Shown here: in pieces, positions 63,521 through 64,000 of the stretch | How positions within the stretch are numbered: position 1 is the stretch's first letter | How the letters are laid out: the number at the start of each line of letters is the position of its first letter | NCBI GenBank assembly: GCA_033558025.1 | Contig: JAUCEF010000007.1 | Location: 4,216,001-4,280,000 of the forward strand | From: Phytophthora sp. 'mugwort' | Lineage: Eukaryota > Oomycota > Peronosporomycetes > Peronosporales > Peronosporaceae | Reading direction: 5' to 3' | DNA: 64,000 nt | Position numbers and translations under genes: made by a program | Notes under the pieces: model-generated | Told to the model about the DNA's origin: nothing | Database searches by the model: none | The model's input: only the letters and a program-made list of their open reading frames with translations

Positions 63521-64000
63521 CAAAATGCCAAAATCCTGATTATAGAAATATCATCGCAATATATTGTTGCATAGCAGCAAAACCCGCACTGTATTACTAG
63601 AAGATCCTCGACCAAACGTTGACCTCTTACAAGTGGCGGCCACGAAGCGTAGAAAGGAAATCCATCTTCGACACCGTCGGCACGAACTTGACGACCTCGT
63701 CAATCTTGGCCTTCACCTCTGGCGTCATCTTGTCCACAAAGTCCAGCGCCTTCAAGTTCTCCTCCAGCTGCGACGGGCGACTGGCACCGATCAGCACCGT
63801 CGACGCGTGCTCATTCGACACAGCCCACGCCATGGACATCTGAGCGAGCGAGCAGCCCAACTCCTTCGCGATCGGCTTCAACTTGTCCGCCATCTCCACG
63901 CGCTCTGCGAATCCCTCCGCAAACGGACTTCCCTCCTCAAACATTGGCGACGTATAGCGCGATCCATCGGGTTTGCCGTCACTGTACTTCCCCGTCAGCG
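63521..64000 (-). repeat. Right arm of the 480-bp (or longer) inverted duplication
   Basis: Partner of 59,719-60,198. The homology starts sharply at 63,521 and continues to the last base of the window, so the true arm is longer. Confidence 0.9.
63627..64000 (-). CDS. Aldo-keto reductase, third copy, C-terminal part (cut by window edge)
   Basis: The frame runs in from the right edge and codes the last about 124 residues, identical to those of the 59,016 AKR, from the LTGKYSDGKPDGSRYTSPMF region through GASRPSQLEENLKAL to RGRHL and stop at 63,627. The two genes converge tail to tail with 3.5 kb of transposon-derived sequence between. Whether the 5' part with the active site is intact cannot be seen. 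Confidence 0.88.
   Translation of the reverse strand, partial: LTGKYSDGKPDGSRYTSPMFEEGSPFAEGFAERVEMADKLKPIAKELGCSLAQMSMAWAVSNEHASTVLIGASRPSQLEENLKALDFVDKMTPEVKAKIDEVVKFVPTVSKMDFLSTLRGRHL

Overview
The window reads as a repeat-rich piece of an oomycete nuclear genome, most likely Phytophthora or a close relative. The evidence is intronless host genes, a TATA/Inr-like short promoter, PPi-glycolysis-type PPDK sequence, and a mixture of hAT, Mutator-like (MULE), Tc1/mariner, Ty1/copia, Ty3/gypsy and Maverick/Polinton elements. The genus is an inference. Few intact host genes are present: seven tandem copies of a secreted repeat protein, one NVL/Rix7-type AAA ATPase, two Kv-beta-like aldo-keto reductases (AKR), and the start of a third AKR copy cut by the right edge.

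Region 1 (1-18.5 kb) is a head-to-tail array of seven 2.2-3.6 kb units, cut at the left edge. Each unit carries one minus-strand gene for a secreted protein built from LNAGAG-type hexapeptides. The seven proteins are 396, 384, 456, 288, 288, 462 and 828 residues, every one a multiple of six. Each unit also carries a short piece of a hAT transposase. The longer hAT pseudogene (18.4-19.7 kb) marks the right border of the array.

Region 2 (21.48-40.23 kb) is a complete but decayed Maverick/Polinton of 18,746 bp. It has about 232-bp terminal inverted repeats beginning AGTAGTAA and a perfect 6-bp target duplication (CTCGGC). It holds a protein-primed family-B DNA polymerase, a DD35E integrase with chromodomain, a major capsid protein, candidate minor virion proteins, a fibre-like gene with a peptidase-S74 chaperone end, a GIY-YIG nuclease, an ExoX-C-like double-repeat ORF and small zinc-binding-type ORFs. 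Most are broken by frameshifts and stops, and I found no packaging ATPase or cysteine protease. It was inserted into a minus-strand coiled-coil gene whose halves remain at 21.2-21.5 and 40.2-40.95 kb. A 3,493-bp MULE with a perfect 9-bp target duplication (AAAAAATAA) is nested inside it and carries a piece of a PPDK gene next to its own transposase.

Region 3 (40-64 kb) holds a second MULE transposase relic, the NVL-like gene, an AKR pseudogene and an intact AKR, a 1.7-kb Tc1/mariner element with terminal repeats, a 3.1-kb copia element with both LTRs but no reverse transcriptase, a GC-rich non-coding repeat tract, a second intact AKR, a gypsy relic, and an inverted 480-bp duplication of the AKR 3' end that runs off the right edge.
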